Positions 26,366-34,462 of a DNA stretch of 64,000 bases are shown here, in pieces. A program made the translations under genes and the position numbers. Numbering within the stretch: position 1 is the first letter of the stretch; every line of letters starts with the position of its first letter. Origin of the DNA: Bacteroidales bacterium UBA6192 (GTDB lineage: Bacteria > Bacteroidota > Bacteroidia > Bacteroidales > F082); NCBI GenBank assembly GCA_002422725.1, contig DITE01000007.1, positions 1 through 64,000 of the forward strand, written 5' to 3'. The notes under the pieces were generated by a model. That model worked only from the letters and a program-made list of their open reading frames with translations. It ran no database searches and had not been told where the DNA came from.

Positions 26366-26745
26366 TGTCTGTTAATTTTAAGGTTCTCAATCCAGATTGC
26401 TGTAAACTCTGGTGTACATTTTTGTTGAAAACTCATTTTATAATCGTCATATCTTGCATTAATATTAAATGCTGTTGTGGTCACGAAAAATAATTTTTGA
26501 TCGTCAGATAATTCCAAATCACATTTTTCAGCAAGTCGCAATAAATTATGAAGAAAGGGGGGATAGTCATTTTTTGTCTTTACGTACAAAGCCTTTAATA
26601 ATTTTTCAATCATTAAATGGCCTATAAATAATGCCCAATTGAATTTTTTACTTTCAAACATGGCAATCATTGTATCAAAGTCATCATCTGAACTGTCTGA
26701 CCAATACCTTATCAACTTATCCTTATCAAAATCCCGTTTTTCCAT
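26341..26745 (-). CDS. HEPN-domain protein (partner of MNT protein)
   Basis: 134 residues, all-helical, with the HEPN layout (WALFIGHLMIEKLLKALYV, HNLLRLAEKCDLELS, FNINARYDDYKMSF). I do not find the RxxxxH ribonuclease motif of HepT-like toxins, so this belongs to the HEPN type (PF05168-like) whose activity is unclear; it may not be an RNase. It is the first gene of a two-gene unit, with the promoter-like copy D repeat about 110 nt upstream. It could act as a toxin-antitoxin or nucleotide-modifying pair. Confidence 0.82.
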   Translation of the reverse strand: MEKRDFDKDKLIRYWSDSSDDDFDTMIAMFESKKFNWALFIGHLMIEKLLKALYVKTKNDYPPFLHNLLRLAEKCDLELSDDQKLFFVTTTAFNINARYDDYKMSFQQKCTPEFTAIWIENLKINRQWIKELIQ

Positions 26746-26852
26746 TTTTCAAATGTACTAAATTTTCATTAAGGCCTTAACATACATGGCAGTGTCTTTT
26801 TCGCCATGACGCAAAATTACTTGCTAAACACACCCCTATATCATTTAGCTTA

Positions 26853-26951
26853 CCAAAATTAAACATTATTCTCACCTCCAATATATTGTATTCATATTAT
26901 TCTCCAATCACATGGAATGTAATCTTCGAAAGGTTCAAATGGAGGTTGAAT
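26853..26951 (-). repeat. Promoter-bearing direct repeat, copy D
   Basis: Matches the long form of copy C over about 100 nt, from CCAAAATTAAACATTATTC to CGAAAGGTTCAAATGGAG, with few mismatches. It lies upstream of the HEPN gene, so HEPN/MNT uses, or sits behind, the same promoter block as the propeller genes. Confidence 0.75.
26854..26861 (-). promoter_or_regulatory. Candidate -7 box for the HEPN/MNT pair
   Basis: Minus-strand TAATTTTG within repeat copy D, 108 nt upstream of the HEPN ATG; identical to the boxes ahead of the propeller genes. Confidence 0.4.
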
Positions 26952-27157
26952 CAGTAAATAAAGATTATTTCTTTCACAAAGCATTGATGGTTTTGCCAAC
27001 CCTATCAAATAGTACGGCACAATTGATCCTCCCACCTTTTAGGTTGGGCTTAAGAAAAAAGAGAGCTTGAAGAATAGCTTATTTTCTGAAGATCAGAATA
27101 GAATGAAAAACACAGACAATGTGCTTAAATGGAATTCTTTACCGGATGCACGAAAGC

Positions 27158-27613
27158 TTAATCCCTGTAAATTTTCACATTAACAGCATTCATGCCCTTC
27201 TGGCCCCTGACCACCTCATAGGTAACTTTATTGTTTTCCTTAATGGGCTCAATAAGACCGTTAATGTGCACGAAAACATCCTGTTGGGTGGCAGAATCCC
27301 TGATGAAACCGAAACCTTTTGAACTGTCGAAAAAAGTAACTATTCCAATCTTTATCAGATCGGCAGGATCGGCAGGGGCACTCTTTCTGACTCCAATTTC
27401 AATGTCGTCAAGATTAACTTTCGTACGCTGTAACTGATCTGGCGGAATGGAACTTATCTGGCCGAACTCGTCTACATAGGCAATCATGCTGTCCAGATCG
27501 CCACTTCCTTTGTTTTCTTTGCGATCAGAACGCTTTTGTTCTTTCTCTTTTCGTTTTTTTTCCTTTTTGATCCGGGTTTCTTTTTTTCCAAATGTTTCGC
27601 GTGGGGCTCCCAT
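27158..27613 (-). CDS. Cold-shock-domain protein with basic N-terminal extension
   Basis: 151 residues. The C-terminal 65 residues are a cold-shock domain with both RNA-binding motifs (KGFGFIRD and DVFVHING, the latter RNP2-like). The first 40 residues are extremely Lys/Glu/Arg-rich (GKKETRIKKEKKRKEKEQKR), a tail common to the longer Bacteroidota cold-shock proteins. It should bind single-stranded RNA or DNA as a chaperone. It is divergent from the DEAD-box helicase gene, a frequent functional partner in RNA remodelling. The 5' leader looks structured (see the promoter entry). Confidence 0.88.
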   Translation of the reverse strand: MGAPRETFGKKETRIKKEKKRKEKEQKRSDRKENKGSGDLDSMIAYVDEFGQISSIPPDQLQRTKVNLDDIEIGVRKSAPADPADLIKIGIVTFFDSSKGFGFIRDSATQQDVFVHINGLIEPIKENNKVTYEVVRGQKGMNAVNVKIYRD

Positions 27614-27701
27614 AGAGTGGTTTTAATAAGTAATTGGTTTCATTCGTATTCCCGGGTGCTGCACCGAAAAGCAGCGTTTTCAAACGCACCGGAAATGTGT
27701 G

Positions 27702-27709
27702 CAAATGTA
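27702..27709 (-). promoter_or_regulatory. Candidate -7 box of the cold-shock gene
   Basis: Minus-strand TACATTTG fits TAnnTTTG and predicts an RNA leader of roughly 80-85 nt before the ATG at 27613. I see no clear -33 TTTG. Confidence 0.45.
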
Positions 27710-27817
27710 CGATATTATTTTGATATAATCCTTAGGTGTTCATGTTCAGTAATTTCTGATAATGTGTTTGTTTAGTCTGCGAACAGCACTCATGTGGTCA
27801 CTTGTCGCTAAAATGCC

Positions 27818-27825
27818 TATCTTTG
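27818..27825 (+). promoter_or_regulatory. Candidate -7 box of the DEAD-box helicase gene
   Basis: TATCTTTG fits the Bacteroidota consensus exactly, about 112 nt before the helicase ATG, implying a leader of about 105 nt. Confidence 0.5.
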
Positions 27826-27937
27826 CAGCTCAATTAATTGAAAACGGCAAGTTGTTAGCCGCAATATTATCAATACATTTTTCGCCGGTGCAGAAAATGC
27901 AACGTCTTTTCCGGCCCTATTTTACCTAAAAAATTTC

Positions 27938-29158
27938 ATGCATTTTAAAAATCTCAACCTGATAGAACCTATCCTGAAAGCCTTGATAGCAGAAGGATAC
28001 ACAATTCCAACCCCCATTCAGCAACAATCTATTCCCCATATCCTTGCAGGACGCGACCTTCAGGGCTGCGCGCAAACCGGAACAGGAAAAACCGCCGCTT
28101 TTGCGCTTCCCATCATCCAGCATCTGTTTGAACAAAAGCAACACAGACCAGGCATCAAAGTGCTTGTGCTGACACCAACCAGAGAACTGGCCATACAAAT
28201 TGACGAAAGTTTTGTTTCGTATGGAAAGTATACCAATTTGAAACATACAGTGGTTTATGGTGGTGTGTCGCAACTTCATCAAGTGAACGCTTTGAAAAAA
28301 GGCATTGAAGTGCTGATAGCAACACCAGGGCGATTGCTTGACCTGATTGATCAGGGCTTTATCAACCTGAGCCGGCTCGAAATTTTCGTGCTCGATGAGG
28401 CCGACCGCATGCTCGACATGGGTTTCATCCACGATGTGAAAAGAGTAATTGCCTTATTGCCGCAAAAACGACAAACCCTGTTTTTTTCGGCGACCATGCC
28501 CCCAGCAATTCAAAAACTGGCCAAATCATTGCTTGTCAATCCTGCCAAAGTTGAAGTTACCCCTCCTACCTCAACAGTCGAAAAAATTGAACAAAGCTTA
28601 TATCATACCAACAAAAGTGACAAACCTGAACTCTTATTTCACTTGCTGAACGAACAATTAATCGAAACTGCACTGGTCTTTACAAGAACCAAACATGGAG
28701 CCGACAGGGTTGTTAAGTATCTTCTGCGAATGAACGTCAAAGCGGCTGCCATACATGGTAATAAAAGCCAGAACAACCGTCAGGCCGCTTTAAGCAATTT
28801 CAAAACCGGCCAGCTGCGGGTACTCGTGGCAACAGATATTGCAGCAAGGGGTATTGATATCGACGAACTTACCCATGTGTTTAATTACGACTTGCCCGAC
28901 GTACCCGAAACCTACATTCACCGGATTGGCCGGACAGGACGGGCAGGTAAAAGCGGAAATGCAATTGCTTTTTGCGATGTTGAAGAAAAATCGGAGTTGA
29001 ACGACATCGAAAAACTAATCGGCAAGAAAATTCCGGTTGTCGATGAACATCCATTCAAGCCTCTAACGGCACATTTTGTTTCAAAACAAGCTCCCGTTTC
29101 ATCAAACAGACCCCAAAAACGCCAATGGAACAGTCATCGGGTTCCATCTGGTCGTTAA
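27938..29158 (+). CDS. DEAD-box ATP-dependent RNA helicase (RhlE-like)
   Basis: 406 residues with all helicase motifs in order: Q motif (GYTIPTPIQQQSI), I (AQTGTGKT), Ia (PTRELAIQI), II (DEAD in VLDEADRMLDMGF), III (SAT), IV (LVFTRTKHGADR), V (ATDIAARGIDI) and VI (HRIGRTGRAG). The short tail after VI (about 65 residues, with Lys/Arg at the end) fits the RhlE group. It unwinds short RNA duplexes in ribosome assembly and mRNA turnover. Divergent from a cold-shock protein gene. Start is the only suitable ATG near the leader. Confidence 0.92.
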   Translation: MHFKNLNLIEPILKALIAEGYTIPTPIQQQSIPHILAGRDLQGCAQTGTGKTAAFALPIIQHLFEQKQHRPGIKVLVLTPTRELAIQIDESFVSYGKYTNLKHTVVYGGVSQLHQVNALKKGIEVLIATPGRLLDLIDQGFINLSRLEIFVLDEADRMLDMGFIHDVKRVIALLPQKRQTLFFSATMPPAIQKLAKSLLVNPAKVEVTPPTSTVEKIEQSLYHTNKSDKPELLFHLLNEQLIETALVFTRTKHGADRVVKYLLRMNVKAAAIHGNKSQNNRQAALSNFKTGQLRVLVATDIAARGIDIDELTHVFNYDLPDVPETYIHRIGRTGRAGKSGNAIAFCDVEEKSELNDIEKLIGKKIPVVDEHPFKPLTAHFVSKQAPVSSNRPQKRQWNSHRVPSGR

Positions 29159-29223
29159 CATCCTTTTGAAAAGCCCGGCGGCTTTGAATGCAGAAAAATC
29201 TGCGCATCAAGGTCTCTTATATG

Positions 29224-29231
29224 TATATTTG
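29224..29231 (+). promoter_or_regulatory. Candidate -7 box of the propeller sensor kinase
   Basis: TATATTTG fits TAnnTTTG, 19 nt before the ATG at 29250. No -33 TTTG is obvious, so support is partial. Confidence 0.4.
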
Positions 29232-29249
29232 TGAAGCAATCCTGCAAAG

Positions 29250-32225
29250 ATGTCCGCTCTACGTTTTACATCAATCCTATTCCTTGTATTTGTGTCTGTA
29301 ATATTGAAATCACAGACCCCGGTTTACAGGGTATATAACACAGACCATGGGCTTCCATCCTCCGAGGTGTACGATATTATACAGGACAGCCTGGGTTATT
29401 TGTGGTTTACAACCGATCATGGGCTTTCGCGATTCGATGGGTATCAGTTTAAACTGTTTGACATCATCGACGGAATGCCTGAGAATGCAGCGTTTTATTT
29501 CAGAAAGGATTCCAATGGCCGAATCTGGTTCAATACGATGGTTGGGATGTTTGGCTTTATTGAACATAACAAGGTGTACTCCTATCAACACAATGATAAA
29601 CTGTTATCATTCATTCAAAACAATCACATCAGATCTATCAAGTATCATAGCTATTTTATCGAAAGTGATGGTAGTATTTTGCTTAACATCAACAATTTAG
29701 GAGTATACAGAATTGATACAACAGGCTTAATAACCAAAACTGAAACTCAGGAACAAGGAGCAAGACAACGCATTCAGCTGACTGACAATGGTGGTACTTT
29801 TTTTGTCAATTCAATCAGCAGTTTGATTTCGGAAGTCGAAATCAGCTATGACAACCAGATATTTATTAATTTAATCAATCCGGCATTCGCTGAGAAACAG
29901 AGCCAATCATTTTATGTTGCACGACATAATAATGATGGTCTGGTGTATTTTAGTATGCAGAAATCCCTCTTTTTGTTTGACAAAGGAAAATTGAAAGGTT
30001 CGGTTGAACTTGAAAATGTTGTTGTGAATTTTAACTTCGATCGCGACGGAAATGTCTGGGTAGGAACACTTTCGGGTGGAGTTTATATTTATGACCAGAA
30101 TCTCAACTTATTGAAAAGACTTTTCACAAATGAGTCCATTACCTGCATGTTTCAGGATCATGAAGGAGGGGTCTGGTTGGGCTCACTTAACAACGGCGTT
30201 TATTATGTTCCTGATGTGAAGCAAATGAACTTTACCAGCGCAGATGGTTTAGACGCTGAAAGGATTACCGATATTGTTGTTGATAAGCAGGGAGCACTTT
30301 GGTACGCCAGCAGACCCAATATGCTTGGAAAAATTACCCCGCAAGGCATTGAAAAATACCCATTAAACCTGAATAGCGAGACTTTTATACAAAAACTGTT
30401 GACAGACAAGTTTAAGGATAAGCTATGGATAGCAACAAACATGGATCTTTATGCCCTCGAAAACGGCAACATTAATAAAGTTAAAAGGGTGTTTATCAAC
30501 AAGGATGCCTCCGCTCCGGAAATCTTTTCGGTGAAAACCATGGAACAAAACCTGAAAACCGGTGATATATGGCTCGGCCATTTCCAAGGCGTTTCCAATC
30601 TCAGGCCCGATGGAATCACCACCCATATCAGTTATTTCGATAACTCCTTTCACAACAGGGTAGAAAGCCTTGCACTTGATGACCATGGAAGATTGTATAT
30701 TGGTTCATCACTCGGTCTTTATTCGCGCGAAGATGAACGCTACCATTATCTGGGCGACAAATTTCCCCAACTCGGAAACAGGATAACTGCCCTGCTACAC
30801 TGTAATGATACACTTTGGATTGGAACAAGAGGAAACGGATTATTCTTTATAGTAAATGATAGCCTGAAAATATTTACCACTGCCCAGGGTCTGTTAAGCA
30901 ATTCAATCAGTGCAGTGCATTTAACCGGGAACAATATATTAATTGGAACCAACAAGGGGCTCTCAGTTACGAACCGAAAATTAAACATTGATCATCCTGT
31001 TGTTTACAACTTTACTAAATCAACAGGATTACCAGGCAATGAAATTATCAGTCTGGCGAGCTACGGCAAAACGATTTATGTGGCAACAACAAAAGGAATT
31101 GCAGTTATGCAGGATAATTTTAATCTGCCTCATTTTTCCCTGCCTTTGTACTTTACGTCAATGCAGGTTAATTACAAACAGGCTGATTTTACGAAACACC
31201 TGAATATTCCGTTAAGCGAAAACAATATCTCTATCGACTATTTTGCGATTTCTTTTCTCAAACAAGGCAAGCACACTTACAGGCATCGACTGACTGGCCT
31301 TGAAAAAGAATGGGTAGTTAACCAAAAAACCAATGCAACCTATCCCTATCTGCCACCCGGAAATTATACTTTTGAATTGAGCGTGGCAGATCTGTCAGGT
31401 GATTGGAATCCCGATCCAGTGCGTTTAAGTTTTACCATTCTGAAACCATACTGGCAAAACTGGTGGTTCTATGTGCTTATTTTTGTGTTAATTGCAGGTA
31501 TTATAATGTTCCTGATCAACCATCGTATTCAAACAATTCAATCCAGAAACAAGCTTATCAATGAAATTAACCGCTACCGGCAGGAGATCCTCATCAGACA
31601 GATGAATCCACATTTTCTGTTTAACGCCTTAAATACCTTGCAACGCTTTATTCTGGAGAATGACCGGTTGGCATCAAGCCGCTATCTATCCAAGTTCGCC
31701 CGGTTGATGCGTAAATTTCTTGATGGATCACAAAAACAAACAATTAGTTTGAAAGAGGAGATTTCCACACTTTCACTTTATTTGGAACTGGAATCGGCCC
31801 GGTTTCGCAATAAGTTTACGTATGCCTTTTATACAAGTGCTGAAATTGATCCGGACAAGGTGGGGCTTCCGGTTTACATGATACAGCCTTTGGTCGAAAA
31901 TGCTATTTGGCATGGGTTCATGACCAGTAACAAAGACGGTATACTCGAAATTTCATTCGTTGCAGACCATCAAAACGGGCTTGTTTGCAAAGTGAAAGAC
32001 AATGGAATTGGTCGCGAACAGGCAAAAAATAACAAATCGATCAACGACAAAAAATCCTATGGCCTATCCATTATCCAAAAACGAATTTCACTGATCAATT
32101 TGCAGAAAAAATCACACATAACCCTATCTATCAGCGATCTTAAGGATACAACGGGCTTGGCATTGGGTACCGAAGTCACCATTACCTTCCCCGATTGGAT
32201 TGATAAAAACGTGTATCAATTATGA
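29250..32225 (+). CDS. Two-component-propeller sensor histidine kinase, LytS-type catalytic part
   Basis: 991 residues. A signal peptide (ends near VILKSQ) is followed by about 14 Reg_prop repeats (YDIIQDSLGYLWFTTDHGLSRFDG and the like) forming two sensor propellers, a Y_Y_Y domain (HRLTGLEKEWV, PPGNYTFELSV), one membrane segment at about 735-755, then a His_kinase domain with the phosphoacceptor in RQMNPHFLFNALNTL (about 787) and an HATPase part (VENAIWHGF, DNGIG). The extracytoplasmic sensor is large, as in hybrid two-component sensors of Bacteroidota for polysaccharides. The gene overlaps the receiver gene by 4 nt. Ligand unknown. Confidence 0.9.
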   Translation: MSALRFTSILFLVFVSVILKSQTPVYRVYNTDHGLPSSEVYDIIQDSLGYLWFTTDHGLSRFDGYQFKLFDIIDGMPENAAFYFRKDSNGRIWFNTMVGMFGFIEHNKVYSYQHNDKLLSFIQNNHIRSIKYHSYFIESDGSILLNINNLGVYRIDTTGLITKTETQEQGARQRIQLTDNGGTFFVNSISSLISEVEISYDNQIFINLINPAFAEKQSQSFYVARHNNDGLVYFSMQKSLFLFDKGKLKGSVELENVVVNFNFDRDGNVWVGTLSGGVYIYDQNLNLLKRLFTNESITCMFQDHEGGVWLGSLNNGVYYVPDVKQMNFTSADGLDAERITDIVVDKQGALWYASRPNMLGKITPQGIEKYPLNLNSETFIQKLLTDKFKDKLWIATNMDLYALENGNINKVKRVFINKDASAPEIFSVKTMEQNLKTGDIWLGHFQGVSNLRPDGITTHISYFDNSFHNRVESLALDDHGRLYIGSSLGLYSREDERYHYLGDKFPQLGNRITALLHCNDTLWIGTRGNGLFFIVNDSLKIFTTAQGLLSNSISAVHLTGNNILIGTNKGLSVTNRKLNIDHPVVYNFTKSTGLPGNEIISLASYGKTIYVATTKGIAVMQDNFNLPHFSLPLYFTSMQVNYKQADFTKHLNIPLSENNISIDYFAISFLKQGKHTYRHRLTGLEKEWVVNQKTNATYPYLPPGNYTFELSVADLSGDWNPDPVRLSFTILKPYWQNWWFYVLIFVLIAGIIMFLINHRIQTIQSRNKLINEINRYRQEILIRQMNPHFLFNALNTLQRFILENDRLASSRYLSKFARLMRKFLDGSQKQTISLKEEISTLSLYLELESARFRNKFTYAFYTSAEIDPDKVGLPVYMIQPLVENAIWHGFMTSNKDGILEISFVADHQNGLVCKVKDNGIGREQAKNNKSINDKKSYGLSIIQKRISLINLQKKSHITLSISDLKDTTGLALGTEVTITFPDWIDKNVYQL

Positions 32226-32626
32226 AACTAAAAACTATTATTATTGATGATGAGCCCGATGCAATCATATCAATCGAGCTGTTAATTAAGGAATTCTGCC
32301 CCGATCTGACAGTCGTTGGCAAAGCTAACCTGATTGACGATGCCTGGGACCTCATCAAAAGTCTTCAGCCAGACCTGGTTTTTCTGGATATTGAGATGCC
32401 TCGTGGTGATGGATTCGACCTGCTCGAAAGATTCCCCATTCGCAAATTCGATGTGATCTTTATTACTGCCCATTCCAACTTAAGAGATAAAGCAGCAAAA
32501 TATGAATCGTTTTGCATTCTTGAGAAACCTGTTGATATTGATGTTTTTCAACAAATCGTCAGAAATCTGGTAGAATATAGAAAAAACAATCCCGGAAAGC
32601 TTTACAAAAGATTATCTGGAGTGTAA
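32222..32626 (+). CDS. Receiver-only response regulator (LytTR domain absent)
   Basis: 134 residues covering one REC domain: acidic pocket IIIDDEPD, phospho-Asp in LVFLDIEMPRGDG (about residue 57), conserved Thr/Ser in VIFITAHS and Lys in ILEKPVD. It stops shortly after the domain (KLYKRLSGV). Partners of LytS-type kinases usually carry a C-terminal LytTR DNA-binding domain, which is missing. The next gene on the opposite strand ends 12 nt later, so a deletion may have removed it, or this is a true single-domain messenger. Translation is coupled to the kinase (ATGA overlap). Confidence 0.85.
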   Translation: MKLKTIIIDDEPDAIISIELLIKEFCPDLTVVGKANLIDDAWDLIKSLQPDLVFLDIEMPRGDGFDLLERFPIRKFDVIFITAHSNLRDKAAKYESFCILEKPVDIDVFQQIVRNLVEYRKNNPGKLYKRLSGV

Positions 32627-32637
32627 ATTCATCATCA

Positions 32638-32919
32638 CTATTTGTAGAGGCACAAATAAGCTGATTCCCGGGGAATTTTCAACTTGAAAGTAATGCCTTT
32701 GGGAACAATAAATGTTTCAAAAGGCAAATAGCTTTTCCAAACATTGTCTTCAGGTTGCATCACTTCCATTTTGCCTGAAACAACAGTCATATGCTCAATG
32801 CTTGATGTTCCAAACTCGTATTCACCAGCTGCCATAACGCCAACAGTTGCCGGACCATCAGGGGTTTCAAAAGAGATAGATTTAACTTTGCCGTCGAAGT
32901 ATTCGTTTGTTTTAAACAT
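32638..32919 (-). CDS. ppnP: Pyrimidine/purine nucleoside phosphorylase PpnP
   Basis: 93 residues, a compact cupin matching the PpnP/DUF1255 family: NEYFDGKVKSISFE, TVGVMAAGEYEFGTSS, MTVVSGKMEVM and FIVPKGITFKLKI. The family phosphorolyses nucleosides to base and ribose-1-phosphate. ATG at 32919; it follows the larger unknown gene (34373-32949) by 29 nt and is probably co-transcribed with it. Confidence 0.9.
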   Translation of the reverse strand: MFKTNEYFDGKVKSISFETPDGPATVGVMAAGEYEFGTSSIEHMTVVSGKMEVMQPEDNVWKSYLPFETFIVPKGITFKLKIPRESAYLCLYK

Positions 32920-32948
32920 GGTATTTTTTTTAGGTTGATAATCTGCTT

Positions 32949-34373
32949 TTAGTTGGATTCATTTTTATACCCGAACAATTTTCTTTCTTTGATACGTTGT
33001 GCGATGTATTTGGGCACAAGCTTTTCCCAATCAGGATTCTGATCCTGGATGCGATCAAGCACCATATGTGAGTATATGTTCAGAAACTTTTGATTGACAT
33101 TGGGTATATCCAGTATCTTACGACTCCCGATCAGGTAACGCAATAAATGATCCGTTTGGTCTTTCAGTCTGAGTTGAGAAAGAGTGAGCATCTTATTACC
33201 ATTTTCAACCCATGAAGGATAAATGTACATTTTCATGTTGGCAGGAAAAAGTTTGCCAAGTGCAAAAACCAATCCACCTTTCAGGTCAGTGTAATAGGAT
33301 TCGTCCATCACCTTTTCAAAAGTCTGGATTCCAATAATCACCCTAAGTTTTATTATTCTGAATTGCGACATATAATCCACAAGTTTATAAAACTCGCGGA
33401 AATTGGAAACCATTACATTTTGCCCTATTTCGTTAAGCAGGTCAACGCGGTCGAGAAAATCATGCTCATCAAACTCGCCCGATTCAAGCAAATTATTCAG
33501 CGTTATTTCGCATAAAGGCAATGTATTGTGCTTATCGTAATCCTCATCGTTTTTAAAAAGGGAGTAACTCGATTTCAGAATATCGATGCCAGCGTAAGTT
33601 ATTGGCCTGAAGCTTCCCCTGAAAACCAGAACATTTTTCTTGTAAAACATATCATCGGGCTCCTGCACATCACCATAACGGTCGAACATAATGGCTTTTG
33701 TCATATCGTTTTTCACAAGCTGAACACCAAGCAGGCGGTTATCGACATAAGATAAATCGGGGCCACTCATATGAATCATGGTAATTCCTACGCGGTCAAT
33801 ATTCAGGTTGTCGAGCAGGCTTTGCAAAAAAGCATTGGGCCGGTCCCAAAAATAAAAGCAGGCATAAAGCAAATTGACCCCAAGTATACCCAGGGTATTT
33901 TGTTGAAGCAAATTATCATTTTCATACAGCCTCACGTGCACAATCACCTGATTGGGTGCTGCATTCTCGTTCAGCTGAAATTTAACTCCCATCCAGCCAT
34001 GACAGTTGTTGTCTTTACGGAAATTCAATGTTGAAACAGTGTCAGCAAAGGCAAAAAAACGTGTTCCGGAAAGTTTTGATTCATCGAGCAAAGCAATAAG
34101 CTCATTAAACTCAGTATTTAACATCATTTCAAGCCTTTCGCGCGAAACATAACGTTTCGAACTCTTGTCCTTACAATAAAGGGCATCGCTATAGCGCTTG
34201 TCGTAGGCTGATATCGACTTGGCAATCGTGCCGGATGCACCACCTGACTGGAAAAACCTGCGTACAACCTCCTGCCCTCCGCCAATCTCTGCAAAACTTC
34301 CAAAGATGCTGTTATCGAGGTTTATGGTTAATGCCTTGCGGCTAACGGGAAGGACTTCGCGAATGGGGATCAT
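32949..34373 (-). CDS. Conserved protein of unknown function
   Basis: 474 residues, soluble, no signal peptide or membrane segment. I recognise the overall wording as a protein conserved in Bacteroidota and some other phyla but cannot name a function. Features: MIPIREVLPVSRKALTINLD at the start, GSFAEIGGGQEVVRRFFQ, ISAYDKRYSDALY, HMSGPDLSYVDNRLLG, and a helical C-terminus (LLRYLIGSRKILDI, YIAQRIKERKLFGY). The VLVFRGSFRPITYAG segment and Gly-rich loop GGGQEV could bind a nucleotide or phosphate. Strong -7 promoter box (34400-34407) just upstream; ppnP follows it. Confidence 0.55.
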   Translation of the reverse strand: MIPIREVLPVSRKALTINLDNSIFGSFAEIGGGQEVVRRFFQSGGASGTIAKSISAYDKRYSDALYCKDKSSKRYVSRERLEMMLNTEFNELIALLDESKLSGTRFFAFADTVSTLNFRKDNNCHGWMGVKFQLNENAAPNQVIVHVRLYENDNLLQQNTLGILGVNLLYACFYFWDRPNAFLQSLLDNLNIDRVGITMIHMSGPDLSYVDNRLLGVQLVKNDMTKAIMFDRYGDVQEPDDMFYKKNVLVFRGSFRPITYAGIDILKSSYSLFKNDEDYDKHNTLPLCEITLNNLLESGEFDEHDFLDRVDLLNEIGQNVMVSNFREFYKLVDYMSQFRIIKLRVIIGIQTFEKVMDESYYTDLKGGLVFALGKLFPANMKMYIYPSWVENGNKMLTLSQLRLKDQTDHLLRYLIGSRKILDIPNVNQKFLNIYSHMVLDRIQDQNPDWEKLVPKYIAQRIKERKLFGYKNESN

Positions 34374-34399
34374 GCAAAACCAGGTATTGCTTTGTGGGG

Positions 34400-34407
34400 C
34401 AAAGATA
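34400..34407 (-). promoter_or_regulatory. Candidate -7 box of the 34373-32949 gene
   Basis: Minus-strand TATCTTTG, an exact TAnnTTTG match, 27 nt before the ATG. Confidence 0.5.
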
Positions 34408-34462
34408 CATGATTTAGGTTGTAATTTGAAGCCTGCCTGTCAGCAGCCCGAAAAAGTCATTG

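Larger units (their letters stand above)
26746..27157 (-). other. Gene-free stretch upstream of the HEPN gene
   Basis: About 410 nt. It holds repeat copy D with its promoter box and, at 26951-27157, AT-rich sequence in which I see no gene, only a weak hairpin near 27035-27053 (CCCACC against AGGTTGGG). Confidence 0.5.
27614..27937. other. Divergent control region between cold-shock and helicase genes
   Basis: 324 nt without a gene. It holds a minus-strand -7 box at 27702-27709 and a plus-strand -7 box at 27818-27825. The cold-shock leader contains overlapping inverted repeats: GCGTTT/AAACGC at 27674-27687 and, in RNA, GCTGC/GCAGC around 27658-27676, which cannot both form. The helicase leader contains CGGC-loop-GCCG near 27844-27861. 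Confidence 0.5.

Noticed and set aside
28040..28440. Frame on the minus strand across the helicase gene
   Set aside because: Shadow of the DEAD-box helicase, whose motifs are all intact.
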